Below are positions 43,727 to 53,064 of a stretch of DNA of 64,000 nt, in pieces (within the stretch, counting starts at the first letter, position 1; each line of letters opens with the position of its first letter). The DNA comes from Mannheimia cairinae (GTDB taxonomy: Bacteria > Pseudomonadota > Gammaproteobacteria > Enterobacterales > Pasteurellaceae). The notes beneath the pieces were generated by a model. It was not told the DNA's origin. It made no database searches and worked only from the letters and a program-made list of their open reading frames with translations. Location of the stretch: assembly GCF_028649535.1 (NCBI RefSeq), contig NZ_JAQSJE010000011.1, forward strand, positions 1-64,000. Reading direction: 5' to 3'. The position numbers and the translations under genes are program-made.

Positions 43727-45004
43727 TTATTGCATCCAACTTAACGGTACTAAAATCAACGATGGGAAGAATACAAATAAGAGTAATAATACAAACATCA
43801 TTATCAGATAAGGCATTACACCTTTTGCTGCTTGGTCAAACGGTAATTTTGACACACCGGTAATCACGTTTAACACATTACCTACAGGTGGCGTAATTAA
43901 GCCGATTGAAGTATTTAAAATAAAGAGTACACCGAAATAAACTGGGTCTATCCCCGCTTCTTGTACTAATGGCATTAATACCGGTGTTAAAATCAAGACG
44001 GTTGGAGTTAAATCCATTACCATTCCGATAATAAATACCGCAAACATAATCACTAATAACAATGTGGTTGGGCTTTCAATTAATGGCTCGAGCAATTCGG
44101 TCAGCATCATCGGAAGTTCCGCAATGGTAATTAACCAACCCGTTACATTAGCAGCCGCCACCAAGAACATTACTACTGCGGTTGTTTTCGCTGCGGCTAG
44201 AACCACTTTATATAAGTCTTTTAGCTTTAATTCACGATAAACGAATAATGAAACAATCAACGCATAGAAGGTTGCAACCGCCCCTGCTTCTGTTGGGGTA
44301 AACATTCCTGAACGGAACCCACCAATGATAATAACTGGAAGTAATAATGCCCAAATACTGTTTTTAAATGAGATGCAAAGCTCTTCTTTAGTTGCTTTTG
44401 AGAACGTCATTAAATCTAAACGTTTTGCTTGCCACCACCAAAGTGTTGCTAAACAAATACCCATCATAATGCCAGGGAAAATCCCGGCTAAGAACAATTT
44501 AGTAATAGAAACACCGCTTGCAACCCCAAATACAATAAACGGAATAGAAGGCGGAATAATTGGTGCAATGATACCAGCTGTACCAATTAAGCCTGCAGAA
44601 CGGTCAATCGGATAGCCTGTCGTTTTCATCATCGGCAATAACATTGCCGCAACCGCTGCGGTATCTGCCACTGCAGAACCTGAAAGGCTCGCCATAATCA
44701 TAGCAGCAAGAATAGCTACAAAACCTAAACCACCACATTTATGCCCGACTAATTTCATCGGCAAATCGATAATACGTTTAGATAAGCCCCCCTCATTCAT
44801 AATTTCACCGGCTAAGATGAAAAATGGGATTGCCATTAACGAAAAGCTATCTGCTCCGCTTACAATCTGTTGAGCAAGAATTTGGGCATCGAATAGATCC
44901 AAATGTACCATTAATGCCACACCACAAACTAATAGCGAGAATGCAACGGGAATACCTAATAAGATAGAACCGAGTAATACGGAAAGAAAAATTACAACTG
45001 TCAT
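43727..45004 (-). CDS. yiaN: TRAP transporter large membrane subunit YiaN
   Basis: A 425-residue DctM-family protein (same length as E. coli YiaN) with about 12 TM segments. GIPVAFSLLVCGVALM, IPFFILAGEIMNEGGLSKRII, GSAVADTAAVAAMLLPMM, GIIAPIIPPSIPFIVFG and NTSIGLITPPVGNVLNV are the ion- and substrate-pathway motifs. It works with YiaM and the YiaO binding proteins to take up 2,3-diketo-L-gulonate with sodium. ATGA overlap with yiaM. Confidence 0.94.
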   Translation of the reverse strand: MTVVIFLSVLLGSILLGIPVAFSLLVCGVALMVHLDLFDAQILAQQIVSGADSFSLMAIPFFILAGEIMNEGGLSKRIIDLPMKLVGHKCGGLGFVAILAAMIMASLSGSAVADTAAVAAMLLPMMKTTGYPIDRSAGLIGTAGIIAPIIPPSIPFIVFGVASGVSITKLFLAGIFPGIMMGICLATLWWWQAKRLDLMTFSKATKEELCISFKNSIWALLLPVIIIGGFRSGMFTPTEAGAVATFYALIVSLFVYRELKLKDLYKVVLAAAKTTAVVMFLVAAANVTGWLITIAELPMMLTELLEPLIESPTTLLLVIMFAVFIIGMVMDLTPTVLILTPVLMPLVQEAGIDPVYFGVLFILNTSIGLITPPVGNVLNVITGVSKLPFDQAAKGVMPYLIMMFVLLLLFVFFPSLILVPLSWMQ

Positions 45005-45483
45005 TTAGCTTCTCCTTTCGCAATCACACCAATAGTTGCAACAACACGAGCAATGATTAATACACCAATTAATGCACCGGCAATAGTGCTTGCAAGAAAG
45101 GTAATTCCTTGTGGCAAACCTGAGATCGGTGCAAGGTTATTAATATTTAAGTTAAATTGCGTCCAACTACCATCTACAATTAAATAGCAACAGAACAACA
45201 TTGCCAAATCAGTCAAAACACTTAACACTTTAGCTACAAATGGCGAAAGTTTATCTGTCAGAATGGTTACTCTAACGTGCTGATTTTCACTAAAAGCTAA
45301 TACCGCTCCTAAAAAAGCTAACCAAACAAACATAAAACGAGAAATTTCTTCTGTTACGTTAATACTGCTATTAAAACCATATCGCAATACTACGTTTAGA
45401 AAAACCAAAATAGACATTGCCGATAAAATAAGCACCGCCAATGCTTCTAAAATTTTTCCTACTAGTTGAGCAAAGGCTTTCAT
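45001..45483 (-). CDS. yiaM: TRAP transporter small membrane subunit YiaM
   Basis: A 160-residue DctQ-family protein with four TM segments. FLNVVLRYGFNSSINVTEEISRFMFVWLAFLGAVLAF is the conserved block between TM1 and TM2. It partners YiaN; both ends are joined to the neighbours by ATGA overlaps (45480-45483, 45001-45004), showing tight coupling yiaL-yiaM-yiaN. Confidence 0.93.
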   Translation of the reverse strand: MKAFAQLVGKILEALAVLILSAMSILVFLNVVLRYGFNSSINVTEEISRFMFVWLAFLGAVLAFSENQHVRVTILTDKLSPFVAKVLSVLTDLAMLFCCYLIVDGSWTQFNLNINNLAPISGLPQGITFLASTIAGALIGVLIIARVVATIGVIAKGEAK

Positions 45484-45953
45484 AAAGACTCCTTAATCTC
45501 ACTCATTGCAATTTTGACAACAATTTTGCGAATCATTTTCTCACCTGCAAAAATTGCTGTACGGTGGGCATCTTCAGGGAAAAATACGGCAAAATTGCCT
45601 GCCACACAGTGGAATTCATTTTCATTTTGAACAGATGAATAGAATTTAATATCACGCTCAGGGTTGTATTCCACTGCAACAGGGTTATTGCCTAAATCAA
45701 TGGAAGTAGCCATCAACTCCACCCCTTTATGCAAATATTGCACATCTAAGTAATTTTGATGAACCTCAGGTTGGAATGCTGATTTTTCTTTTGTTTCCAG
45801 ATCTAATACTTGTACATAAATGCTACGACCTTTTAACTCATAAACACCCGCATCCATTGCATCAAAATCGGTATTTTTTAAATAATCTAATGCAAATTGA
45901 ATTGCCTTTGGATACTGAGCCGGATTGTAATTTGAAATATGTCCGAAAAACAT
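45480..45953 (-). CDS. yiaL: YiaL (YhcH/EbgC family, DUF386)
   Basis: A 157-residue cupin-like beta-sandwich protein. FQPEVHQNYLDVQYLHKGVELM and NFAVFFPEDAHRTAIFAG carry the metal-binding histidines and glutamate typical of YhcH/YiaL/EbgC. Its biochemical role is not settled; sugar-acid anomerase or isomerase activity is suspected. It occupies the same place as in E. coli yiaKLMNO. CGGAG precedes the ATG. Confidence 0.9.
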   Translation of the reverse strand: MFFGHISNYNPAQYPKAIQFALDYLKNTDFDAMDAGVYELKGRSIYVQVLDLETKEKSAFQPEVHQNYLDVQYLHKGVELMATSIDLGNNPVAVEYNPERDIKFYSSVQNENEFHCVAGNFAVFFPEDAHRTAIFAGEKMIRKIVVKIAMSEIKESL

Positions 45954-46029
45954 AACTTGCTCCGTTTGTAAAATTTGGGGAAAATCTAACCGCTTGCATT
46001 TTCAGGTTAATAAAAAATTCGCTCTATCA

Positions 46030-46066
46030 GATCCCCCTCTTTAGCAAAGAGGGGTTAGGGGAGATT
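46030..46066. repeat. C-rich hairpin between yiaK and yiaL
   Basis: CCCCTCTTT (46034-46042) and AAAGAGGGG (46046-46054) repeat the stem seen at 17507-17528, here followed by TTAGGGGAGATTTG, giving an alternative outer pairing with GATCCCC. A degenerate uptake core ACCGCTTGC lies nearby at about 45990. Likely a dispersed intergenic element. Confidence 0.55.
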
Positions 46067-46104
46067 TGATTACAATTTCAACATCTCGTATGAACGTATT
46101 TTCT

Positions 46105-47109
46105 TTATAGAGACTGCAATTTCGCCCAAACCGTATCATCAACCGGAATACCATTCGCTTTGTTATCTGCAAGAATTTGAGTAAATTCGTGTCCTGGTAA
46201 ACGAACCGCTACTTCAGGGTCTGCACGCTCTGCTGTGCGAACATAATCCATAATACGGTTAAGTTTTTCGTCTTTTGTTTTGCCGTCAATTAAGCGATCC
46301 ACTTCAATCGCAATAAAGACTTGTGATACACAGTATTCATCATCTTTATCTTCTGTTACCGCAGCGGTTGATTCACCGTTAGATAATAGTGTTGCAATCA
46401 TATCTAACACAATTGATAAGCCTGAACCTTTCCAGAAGCCCATTGGCATTAAGCGACGGTTTTTCTCAACCGTTGCTGGATCACGTGTCGGGTTCCCTTC
46501 ATCATCAAAGCCGGCATCAACAAATGTTTGGCGACCTTGTAAGCGATGAATTTCAAGCATTCCGTAAGAGTACATTGAGCAAGACATATCAACCATTGTG
46601 ATTGGTGTAGTTGGCACTGCCACGATAAGTGGGTTTGTCCCGATACGGCACTCTTTTGCTCCCCAAGGTGGCATAACTGCTAAAGCGTTTGTCCAGCAAA
46701 TGCCGATATAACCTTTTTCTGCCGCTTGCCAACCGTAAGAACCACCACGCATCCAGTGGTTTGCATTACGTAAAGCCACCACACCGATACCGTTTTGTGA
46801 GGCAAGCTCCATTGCTCTGTCCATCATTTTTTTCGCAGTTAAGTTACCGATTGCTTGGTGGGCATCCCATTGTTCAATTGCACCTAATGAAAGTACTTTA
46901 GTTGGCACTGCTTCCGGCACAATATCGCCATTTTCTAATTGTTGAATAAAACGAGGGAAACGGTTTACGCCGTGTGAGTAAGCACCTGCTTGGGTTGTAT
47001 CAGCAAATACGGTTGCACACTCTTCTGCAATCTCTTCACGTACATTGCGAGAAAGTAATACACGTTTAAACTGTGCTTTTAAATCATCATAAGAAACTCG
47101 AATAGTCAT
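46105..47109 (-). CDS. yiaK: 2,3-diketo-L-gulonate reductase YiaK (DlgD)
   Basis: An NAD(P)H-dependent reductase of the LDH2/malate-lactate-dehydrogenase family (334 residues; E. coli 332). It reduces 2,3-diketo-L-gulonate to 3-keto-L-gulonate. [21 protein letters not shown] contains the catalytic His, with [56 protein letters not shown] and [20 protein letters not shown]. It is first in the operon; AGAGG precedes ATG 47109 and a CRP-like site lies about 145 bases upstream. Confidence 0.95.
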   Translation of the reverse strand: MTIRVSYDDLKAQFKRVLLSRNVREEIAEECATVFADTTQAGAYSHGVNRFPRFIQQLENGDIVPEAVPTKVLSLGAIEQWDAHQAIGNLTAKKMMDRAMELASQNGIGVVALRNANHWMRGGSYGWQAAEKGYIGICWTNALAVMPPWGAKECRIGTNPLIVAVPTTPITMVDMSCSMYSYGMLEIHRLQGRQTFVDAGFDDEGNPTRDPATVEKNRRLMPMGFWKGSGLSIVLDMIATLLSNGESTAAVTEDKDDEYCVSQVFIAIEVDRLIDGKTKDEKLNRIMDYVRTAERADPEVAVRLPGHEFTQILADNKANGIPVDDTVWAKLQSL

Positions 47110-47303
47110 AATTAAATACCTCTAAAAATCAAATTATTTCAAATAGTAAAATCACGTTTCATAAGGTACTCTTTAGACAAACTAAAGTCAATGAAAGCAA
47201 AAATATAAAAACCATTTAAAATCAAATAGTTAAAAACATTTTTGTAAATTTGAGAGGTAGATCACACTTTAGAACAGTAATAAAATAGGAAGAAATGGGA
47301 AAA
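47110..47303 (-). promoter_or_regulatory. yiaK operon promoter region with CRP-like site
   Basis: TGAGAGGTAGATCACA (47251-47266) matches the CRP palindrome except for one base (TGAGA for TGTGA). AATCA elements at 47127, 47150 and 47220 resemble those before ulaG but are not helically phased. No regulator gene (yiaJ-like) is adjacent. Confidence 0.5.
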
Positions 47304-47351
47304 GCAAGCGGTTATTTTTTTGTAAAAATTTCACAAAAAACAACCGCTTGT
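47304..47351. terminator. Paired uptake sequences after the DASS transporter gene
   Basis: GCAAGCGGTTATTTTTTTG and CAAAAAACAACCGCTTGT form a stem of about 16 bp immediately after the stop at 47362 on the minus strand. Probably the transporter's terminator. Confidence 0.65.
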
Positions 47352-47361
47352 AAATGGAAGA

Positions 47362-49227
47362 TTAAAGTGGGAATAGAATTGGGATCATAAATACAGAAAG
47401 TAGCATCACTAATACCGTAAATGGCACACCAACTTTTATAAAGTCCATAAATTTGTAACCTGCTGGAGCCAGCACCATAGTATTCACTGGAGAAGAAACC
47501 GGGGTCATAAAGGCGGCAGAAGCAGAAACCGCAACGGTCATTACAAATGGTAATGGCGAATAACCGAGTTGGCCTGCAATCGCAACAGCGATTGGCATTA
47601 CTAAAATTGCGGTTGCCGTATTGGAAATAAAGGCACTGATAACCGCAGTAAATATAAACAGAGCCATTAGCACGAAATGTACGTCTAGATCTTGCATTAC
47701 ATCAAGCAAGAATCGCACGGTTAAATCAACCCCGCCTGTTTTTTGCAAAGCAATAGAAAACGGCATCATTCCAATAATCAACACAATGCTTGGCATATGA
47801 ATGGAATCATAGGCACTTTTCATATCCACACAGCGAAATTTCCCTAATAATAGACAAGCAATAAGTGCAGCCATTACATTTGGTACAATGCCTGTAATCA
47901 TCAACACCACCATCACTAATACGGAAAACAGTGCGTGCGGTGCTTGGCTTAATGCCGGCGGAGCTTTTTTGCTTTCCTCAGGGGTGCGTAGCAAGAAGAA
48001 ATCTCGATTATCTTTATCTAGACGATGAATTTGCTGCCATACGCCCATTATCAACAAAATATCACCAAATTTCAGCGGTGTATCTAATAAATCCTGCTGA
48101 ATAACCTCTTCTCCTCGTTTTAAGCCAATAACACTTAAATGGTATTTTGAACGGAATTGAAGTTCACGAATAGTTTTGCCAATACATTCAGCTTCTGGCA
48201 TAACTGATAATTCCGCCATACCTACCGATTTAGAATGGGAAGAAAAATACTCGCCTTTTAATTCAATTTGACGTAGATTCAGTTGTTCACAATATTGTTG
48301 ATAGGTTTCATCATCAAGTGCAGTATCTAACAATAAAATATCTTTCGGCTGAAAAATTTCATTTACCGAGGCATTGATGGTAATTGTTCTAAAATGTTTA
48401 TTACGTTGAATAGCAATAATATTTAAGCCATACTCAAAACGTAGGTTTAACTGACTAATAGATTTACCTACAAATTCAGAATCTGGCTCAACTAATGCCA
48501 TTTTGGCTCTACCCTTTAGCTGATACTCCTCAATTAAATTTGCCATTGAAAAATCTTGTATTTTGCCTTGAGCCTCGCTTTCCTCACCGTTATCTAACCA
48601 ACGGCGAGCAATCAGCATATAGCCAATTCCTAGCACTAACACCATTAAACCAATGGGTGTAAAGCTAAAAAAATTAAATCCCTCGAAGCCTGATTTCACT
48701 AATTCAGAATGAGCAACAAGGTTAGGGGGAGTTGCAATTAAGGTCATCATTCCACTAATTAAGCCTGCAACACTTAATGGCATCATTAAACGACGAGGCG
48801 AAATGCCCATACCAGAACAAATCGCAAGCACTACCGGAATAAAAATAGCGACAATCCCCGTTGAACTCATAAAAGAGCCTAGACCTGCAATCGAAAGCAT
48901 AAGAAGTATCAGCACCTTGGTTTCATTAGCTCCTGAAACCCGCATTAACCAATCACTAACTTGATTTGCAACACCGGTTCTTACCAGCCCTTCTCCCACA
49001 ATAAAAAGCAAAGCTATCAGCACTACGTTAGGGTCACTCAACCCCGCTAAGACTTCTTGCACAGATAAAATATCCGTAATGCTAAAAAACAGCATTACAA
49101 TCAGTGCGACAATATCCATTCGCAGTTTGTTTTGAATAAACTGCCAAATAGCAAAGACTAATAATGCCATTGTCCAAAACAGTGGTTGTTGAAGAAAATT
49201 AGGAAGAGAAGAAATGAGAGGTTGCAT
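47362..49227 (-). CDS. DASS/SLC13 sodium symporter with two RCK-C domains (YfbS-like)
   Basis: A 621-residue inner-membrane transporter. An N-terminal TM block (about 1-210) contains STGIVAIFIPVVLA and ATPPNLVAHSELV. Two tandem TrkA-C (RCK-C) regulatory domains follow (about 220-410; EPDSEFVGKSISQLNLRFEYGLNIIAIQR, PEAECIGKTIRELQFRSKYHLSVIGLKRG). The C-terminal TM block has FISNTATAILVMPIAVAIA and PVSSPVNTMVLAPAGY. The layout matches E. coli YfbS (610). The substrate may be a dicarboxylate, sulfate or other anion. ATG 49227 follows AAGGA; ATG 49233 is too close to it. Confidence 0.88.
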   Translation of the reverse strand: MQPLISSLPNFLQQPLFWTMALLVFAIWQFIQNKLRMDIVALIVMLFFSITDILSVQEVLAGLSDPNVVLIALLFIVGEGLVRTGVANQVSDWLMRVSGANETKVLILLMLSIAGLGSFMSSTGIVAIFIPVVLAICSGMGISPRRLMMPLSVAGLISGMMTLIATPPNLVAHSELVKSGFEGFNFFSFTPIGLMVLVLGIGYMLIARRWLDNGEESEAQGKIQDFSMANLIEEYQLKGRAKMALVEPDSEFVGKSISQLNLRFEYGLNIIAIQRNKHFRTITINASVNEIFQPKDILLLDTALDDETYQQYCEQLNLRQIELKGEYFSSHSKSVGMAELSVMPEAECIGKTIRELQFRSKYHLSVIGLKRGEEVIQQDLLDTPLKFGDILLIMGVWQQIHRLDKDNRDFFLLRTPEESKKAPPALSQAPHALFSVLVMVVLMITGIVPNVMAALIACLLLGKFRCVDMKSAYDSIHMPSIVLIIGMMPFSIALQKTGGVDLTVRFLLDVMQDLDVHFVLMALFIFTAVISAFISNTATAILVMPIAVAIAGQLGYSPLPFVMTVAVSASAAFMTPVSSPVNTMVLAPAGYKFMDFIKVGVPFTVLVMLLSVFMIPILFPL

Positions 49228-49318
49228 AATCATATCCTTAAAACAATTTAAGGATAGATTACACTTCTTTGCTAAAAGAAAAAAGCCGAAGTCGTCAAAA
49301 AACCAACAGAAATTAAGC

Positions 49319-49831
49319 TTAAAGCGGACTTTCTACATTTAGTTGTTCATCAATTTCTGTTACCGCTAGAATAAGACTGGAACGAATGATTTTTTCTAAA
49401 CGCATTTGTTGCATTTGAAATAACATAGAATCTTTATTTTCCATTGTGGTTTTAACATTCAATAATTCATTAATCGGCAAAAAATCAATGTGGTGTAAAT
49501 CTTTTGCAAATTGAATTACCGCAGGATGAGAAAAAGTAAATTCTTCCTCTTCATCTTTCAAATGCCGTTTCACTTCTAAAAAAAGTGAAATATCTTCAAA
49601 CACTTTAGGTGAAATCACACCAAGCCCAAGTAATACTTTTAAACGAACAGAAAGATCGGCTAGCGGCCCTTGATGTTCAAACAAGGAATCCACTACCGAT
49701 TTTAGTGCAAAATCCGTTTTACGAAATACTCGCTCAATCAACTGTTCAACATCCTTTGTAAACAGTTGATTTGCCAATGTGAAAAAGCCTAATAAACTAG
49801 GCTCTTCACTGAGTTTATCTATATAGTCCAC
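49319..49831 (-). CDS. mtlR: Mannitol operon repressor MtlR
   Basis: A 170-residue all-helical MtlR-family protein. IERVFRKTDFALKSVVDSLFEHQGPLADLSVRLKVLLGLGVISPKVFEDI is the family core. MtlR represses mtlAD in enterobacteria but lacks an obvious DNA-binding domain and may act through a partner. The start codon is GTG (49831), 13 bases after mtlD, without a clear ribosome site, which suggests translational coupling and low expression. Confidence 0.9.
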   Translation of the reverse strand: MDYIDKLSEEPSLLGFFTLANQLFTKDVEQLIERVFRKTDFALKSVVDSLFEHQGPLADLSVRLKVLLGLGVISPKVFEDISLFLEVKRHLKDEEEEFTFSHPAVIQFAKDLHHIDFLPINELLNVKTTMENKDSMLFQMQQMRLEKIIRSSLILAVTEIDEQLNVESPL

Positions 49832-49844
49832 AATAGCTTAATTA

Positions 49845-50984
49845 TTATTGATAAAGAGTAACCACTTTCTCGATAACAGCTTGGTCAGTTAAGCCTGTAT
49901 ATTTTTCAACTGCTGCCGCCACACCATTATTTGCAATAAATTCTGCTAATTCAACCGCTTGTGGGTCATCTTCATTACGATATTGTAATGCCATTACCAC
50001 GCCATTGACTAAATGTGTATGAGGTAAACCATACTCTAATGTGCCTGAAAGCGGTTTGATTAAGCGGTCATTCGGGCTTAATTTACGGATTGGCTCACGA
50101 CCTACTCGGTTTACATCATCATTTAAATACGGATTTGCAAAGCGTTTTAAGATTTTTTCGATATAAGCTGCGTGAGCTTGAGGGTCAAAACCGTAGCGTT
50201 TAATTAGCACAGCACCGCTTTCTTCCATTGTCGCTTTAACGGCAGATTTAACCGATTCAATCGCAATCGCTTCTTTAATCCATTGCACACCAGCTTGTTT
50301 GCCTAAATAAGCACAAATCAGATGTCCTGTATTTAAGGTAAAGAGTTTACGCTCAACAAATGCCATTAAGTTATCGGTTAATTCCATTCCTTTAATATCT
50401 GGAATAGTACCGTTGAATTGAGTTTTATCCACAATCCATTCGCTAAACTCTTCAACAGTTACCTCAAGCGGATCGTCTGGATTAAGCTCTGCCGGTGGTA
50501 CTATTCTATCTACCGCAGAATCTACAAAACCTACTGTTTTTTCAATCGCCGCTTGTTGATCTGCCGTTAAGTTTTCAAAAATTTTACCTTTAAAGAAAGT
50601 TGTGCCACGCACCATATTTTCACAAGCAATAATGTTTAATGGTTGGGTATTACCACTTTCTACACGAGCCACTAAGGCTTTGGCAAATAACGGAGCGATA
50701 AAACCAAGTACATTTGGGCCAACTGCAGTGGTAATTAAATCAACAGTTTTGACTTGTTCAATTACTGCGGTTTCATCTTTCGAGTTGATTGCTGCAATAT
50801 TTTTTACTGTTTCGACACGGCTGGCATCGCCTACAATTTTTACACCGTATTGTTTGTTTTGGTTGATTTGGTCAATTTGCGTTTGGTTAATGTCAGCAAA
50901 AGTGACAAAAACACCAGAATCCGCTAATAATTTACCGATAAAGCCACGACCAATATTGCCAGCACCGAAATGAAGTGCGTTCAT
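49845..50984 (-). CDS. mtlD: Mannitol-1-phosphate 5-dehydrogenase
   Basis: A 379-residue NAD-dependent long-chain polyol dehydrogenase that converts mannitol-1-phosphate to fructose-6-phosphate. The N-terminal [24 protein letters not shown] is the NAD-binding loop; [21 protein letters not shown] contains the catalytic Lys and the following His/Asn. Full length. GGAG precedes the ATG. It is second in mtlA-mtlD-mtlR. Confidence 0.96.
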   Translation of the reverse strand: MNALHFGAGNIGRGFIGKLLADSGVFVTFADINQTQIDQINQNKQYGVKIVGDASRVETVKNIAAINSKDETAVIEQVKTVDLITTAVGPNVLGFIAPLFAKALVARVESGNTQPLNIIACENMVRGTTFFKGKIFENLTADQQAAIEKTVGFVDSAVDRIVPPAELNPDDPLEVTVEEFSEWIVDKTQFNGTIPDIKGMELTDNLMAFVERKLFTLNTGHLICAYLGKQAGVQWIKEAIAIESVKSAVKATMEESGAVLIKRYGFDPQAHAAYIEKILKRFANPYLNDDVNRVGREPIRKLSPNDRLIKPLSGTLEYGLPHTHLVNGVVMALQYRNEDDPQAVELAEFIANNGVAAAVEKYTGLTDQAVIEKVVTLYQ

Positions 50985-51018
50985 AATTTATTCTCCGAAA
51001 ATAATGTAGTGATAGCAA

Positions 51019-51093
51019 CCAACGCCCACGTTGGAGCTTCTATTTTAACTTTAAACTTATAAAAACAAAGGCACAAGCGAGAACGCTTGCACC
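51019..51093. repeat. Two hairpins between mtlA and mtlD
   Basis: CCAACG-CCCA-CGTTGG (51019-51034) and GGCACAAGCG-AGAA-CGCTTGCACC (51070-51093, two mismatches) are separated by an AT-rich spacer. The two-hairpin layout recalls the elements around the transposase but the sequences differ. They may stabilise the mtlA message or be an interspersed repeat. Confidence 0.5.
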
Positions 51094-51105
51094 CTCAAAA
51101 AGTGA

Positions 51106-52968
51106 TTACTTCGCTAACAACGCTAACACTTCATCTACATTTGTAGTTTGTGTTAGGGTTTTCATTGCTTCGTCATCATCTAAAGCATTAGTAATTGCAC
51201 TTAAAATTTGAATGTGATCATTACCTTTTGCGGCAATACCTACAACTAATTTTGCTACGCCATCTTCTTCATCAGTAAAGCGTACACCGTTTGGATATTG
51301 GCAAACCACAATCCCAGTTTTTAACACGCTATCTTTAGCATCAGAGGTGCCGTGCGGAACAGCTAAACCTTCGCCTAAGTAAGTTGAAACCATTTCTTCA
51401 CGGGCAAACATTGCATCGACATAACTTGGTTGTACAAAACCTGCTTTAACTAATTGTTCACCTGCAAAACGAATCGCATCTGCTTTAGTTTCAGCTTGTA
51501 AGCCTAAAAATACTTGTGCTGCTTGTAATTTTAAACCTTCTGGCTGAGTTTCTGTATTTGCAGAATTTTCAACATTTTGCACCGCTTGTTGTGGCTGAGA
51601 TTGACCTAATTTTGCGACTAAACCATCATAGAATGCACTGTCTAAGAAGTTAGTTAAAGATAAATGCTGTGCTGAACCTACACGTTGTTGAGCACGAGCG
51701 GTTAGGTCTTTGTGAGTAATCACTAACTGTGCATCTTGCGGTAAATCGTTAATTGCTAGGTTTTGTACTTCAATGTTTAAGCCGGCTGCCTGTACTTTTT
51801 TACGTAACATACTTGCACCCATTGCACTTGAGCCCATACCTGCATCACAAGCTACATAGATTTTACTCACGTTGCCATTTAAAGTAGAGGTTGCCCCTTT
51901 ACTTTCTGCTTTCATTGCTTGTGTTTGAGCTTGTGCATCTTCAAGTGAGGCTTCGCCTTTTTGCATTTTTAGTAAAACGGATGCAATCGCAAATGTTACA
52001 GCACAAGAAAGAACAACTGATGCAATTACCGCAAAGTGAGCACCTGCTGGTGTCATTGCTAATACCGCAATAATTGAACCTGGAGATGCCGGAGCACTTA
52101 ACCCACCGCCTAATAATGAGTTAGTTAATACACCTGTTGCACCACCAGCAATAACCGCTAAAATCAAACGAGGATTCATTAACACATACGGGAAGTAAAT
52201 TTCGTGAATACCACCTAAGAAGTGGATAATAGAAGCACTACCAGCCGTTTGTTTCGCCGTACCACGACCAAAGAACATATATGCAAGTAAGATACCAAAA
52301 CCAGGGCCTGGGTTCGCTTCAATTAAGAATAGGATAGATTTACCCACTTCTTGTGCTTGTGCCGTACCTAGTGGTGTGAATACCCCGTGGTTAATCGCAT
52401 TGTTTAAGAACAAGATTTTTGCAGGCTCAACAATAATAGAGGTTAATGGTAATAAACCAGCATCAACTAATGCACCAACACCTGCACCCAATAAAGTAGA
52501 AAGTTGAGTAACAATACCACCAATGAAAGCGAAAGATAACATCGCTAAAATCATACCGATAATACCTGCTGAGAAGTTGTTTACCAACATCTCAAAACCA
52601 CTTTTCACTTTACCTTCAATGGCTTTATCAAAAGTTTTGATTGCCCAGCCACCAAGAGGGCCCACAATCATCGCACCCAAGAACATTGGGATTTCGCTAC
52701 CAACAATAATACCCATTGTGGTAATTGCACCAACAACAGCACCACGCTCGCCGCCGACTAAACGACCACCGCTATAACCGATTAAAAGTGGTAATAAATA
52801 AGTGATCATCGGGCCAACGAGTTTCGCAAAACTTTCGTTTGGTAACCAACCTGTTGGAATGAAAAGTGCGGTAATAAAGCCCCAAGCAATAAAGGCACCG
52901 ATATTCGGCATTACCATATTAGAGAGAAAACGCCCAAAACCTTGGACTTTCACTTTTAAATTAGACAT
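51106..52968 (-). CDS. mtlA: Mannitol PTS permease MtlA (IICBA)
   Basis: A 620-residue fused mannitol enzyme II. IIC (about 1-345) begins SNLKVKVQGFGRFLSNMVMP and has NNAINHGVFTPLG and HFLGGIHEIYFPYV. IIB (about 370-455) has its phosphocysteine in IYVACDAGMGSSAMG. IIA (about 480-620) has its phosphohistidine in GLAVPHGTSD. The IIB-IIA linker contains QAVQNVENSAN, encoded by an uptake sequence. ATG 52968 lies five bases after GAGG; the longer frame to 53031 has no support. Two CRP sites precede it. Confidence 0.96.
   Translation of the reverse strand: MSNLKVKVQGFGRFLSNMVMPNIGAFIAWGFITALFIPTGWLPNESFAKLVGPMITYLLPLLIGYSGGRLVGGERGAVVGAITTMGIIVGSEIPMFLGAMIVGPLGGWAIKTFDKAIEGKVKSGFEMLVNNFSAGIIGMILAMLSFAFIGGIVTQLSTLLGAGVGALVDAGLLPLTSIIVEPAKILFLNNAINHGVFTPLGTAQAQEVGKSILFLIEANPGPGFGILLAYMFFGRGTAKQTAGSASIIHFLGGIHEIYFPYVLMNPRLILAVIAGGATGVLTNSLLGGGLSAPASPGSIIAVLAMTPAGAHFAVIASVVLSCAVTFAIASVLLKMQKGEASLEDAQAQTQAMKAESKGATSTLNGNVSKIYVACDAGMGSSAMGASMLRKKVQAAGLNIEVQNLAINDLPQDAQLVITHKDLTARAQQRVGSAQHLSLTNFLDSAFYDGLVAKLGQSQPQQAVQNVENSANTETQPEGLKLQAAQVFLGLQAETKADAIRFAGEQLVKAGFVQPSYVDAMFAREEMVSTYLGEGLAVPHGTSDAKDSVLKTGIVVCQYPNGVRFTDEEDGVAKLVVGIAAKGNDHIQILSAITNALDDDEAMKTLTQTTNVDEVLALLAK
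51556..51589 (-). repeat. Uptake signal sequence inside mtlA linker
   Basis: On the minus strand ACAAGCGGT (51589-51581) is followed by AAAATTCTGCAAAT, as at 32252-32284. It is read in the same frame, giving QAVQNVENSAN between the IIB and IIA domains. Confidence 0.8.
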
Positions 52969-53064
52969 AAAAACCTCGAAAAAGGAGAGAAATATTAGGG
53001 TTGAATAAATTGATGAGTAAATTAGCACCACTTTGAAAAGTTACAAAAATATTTCTCTTAAAAA

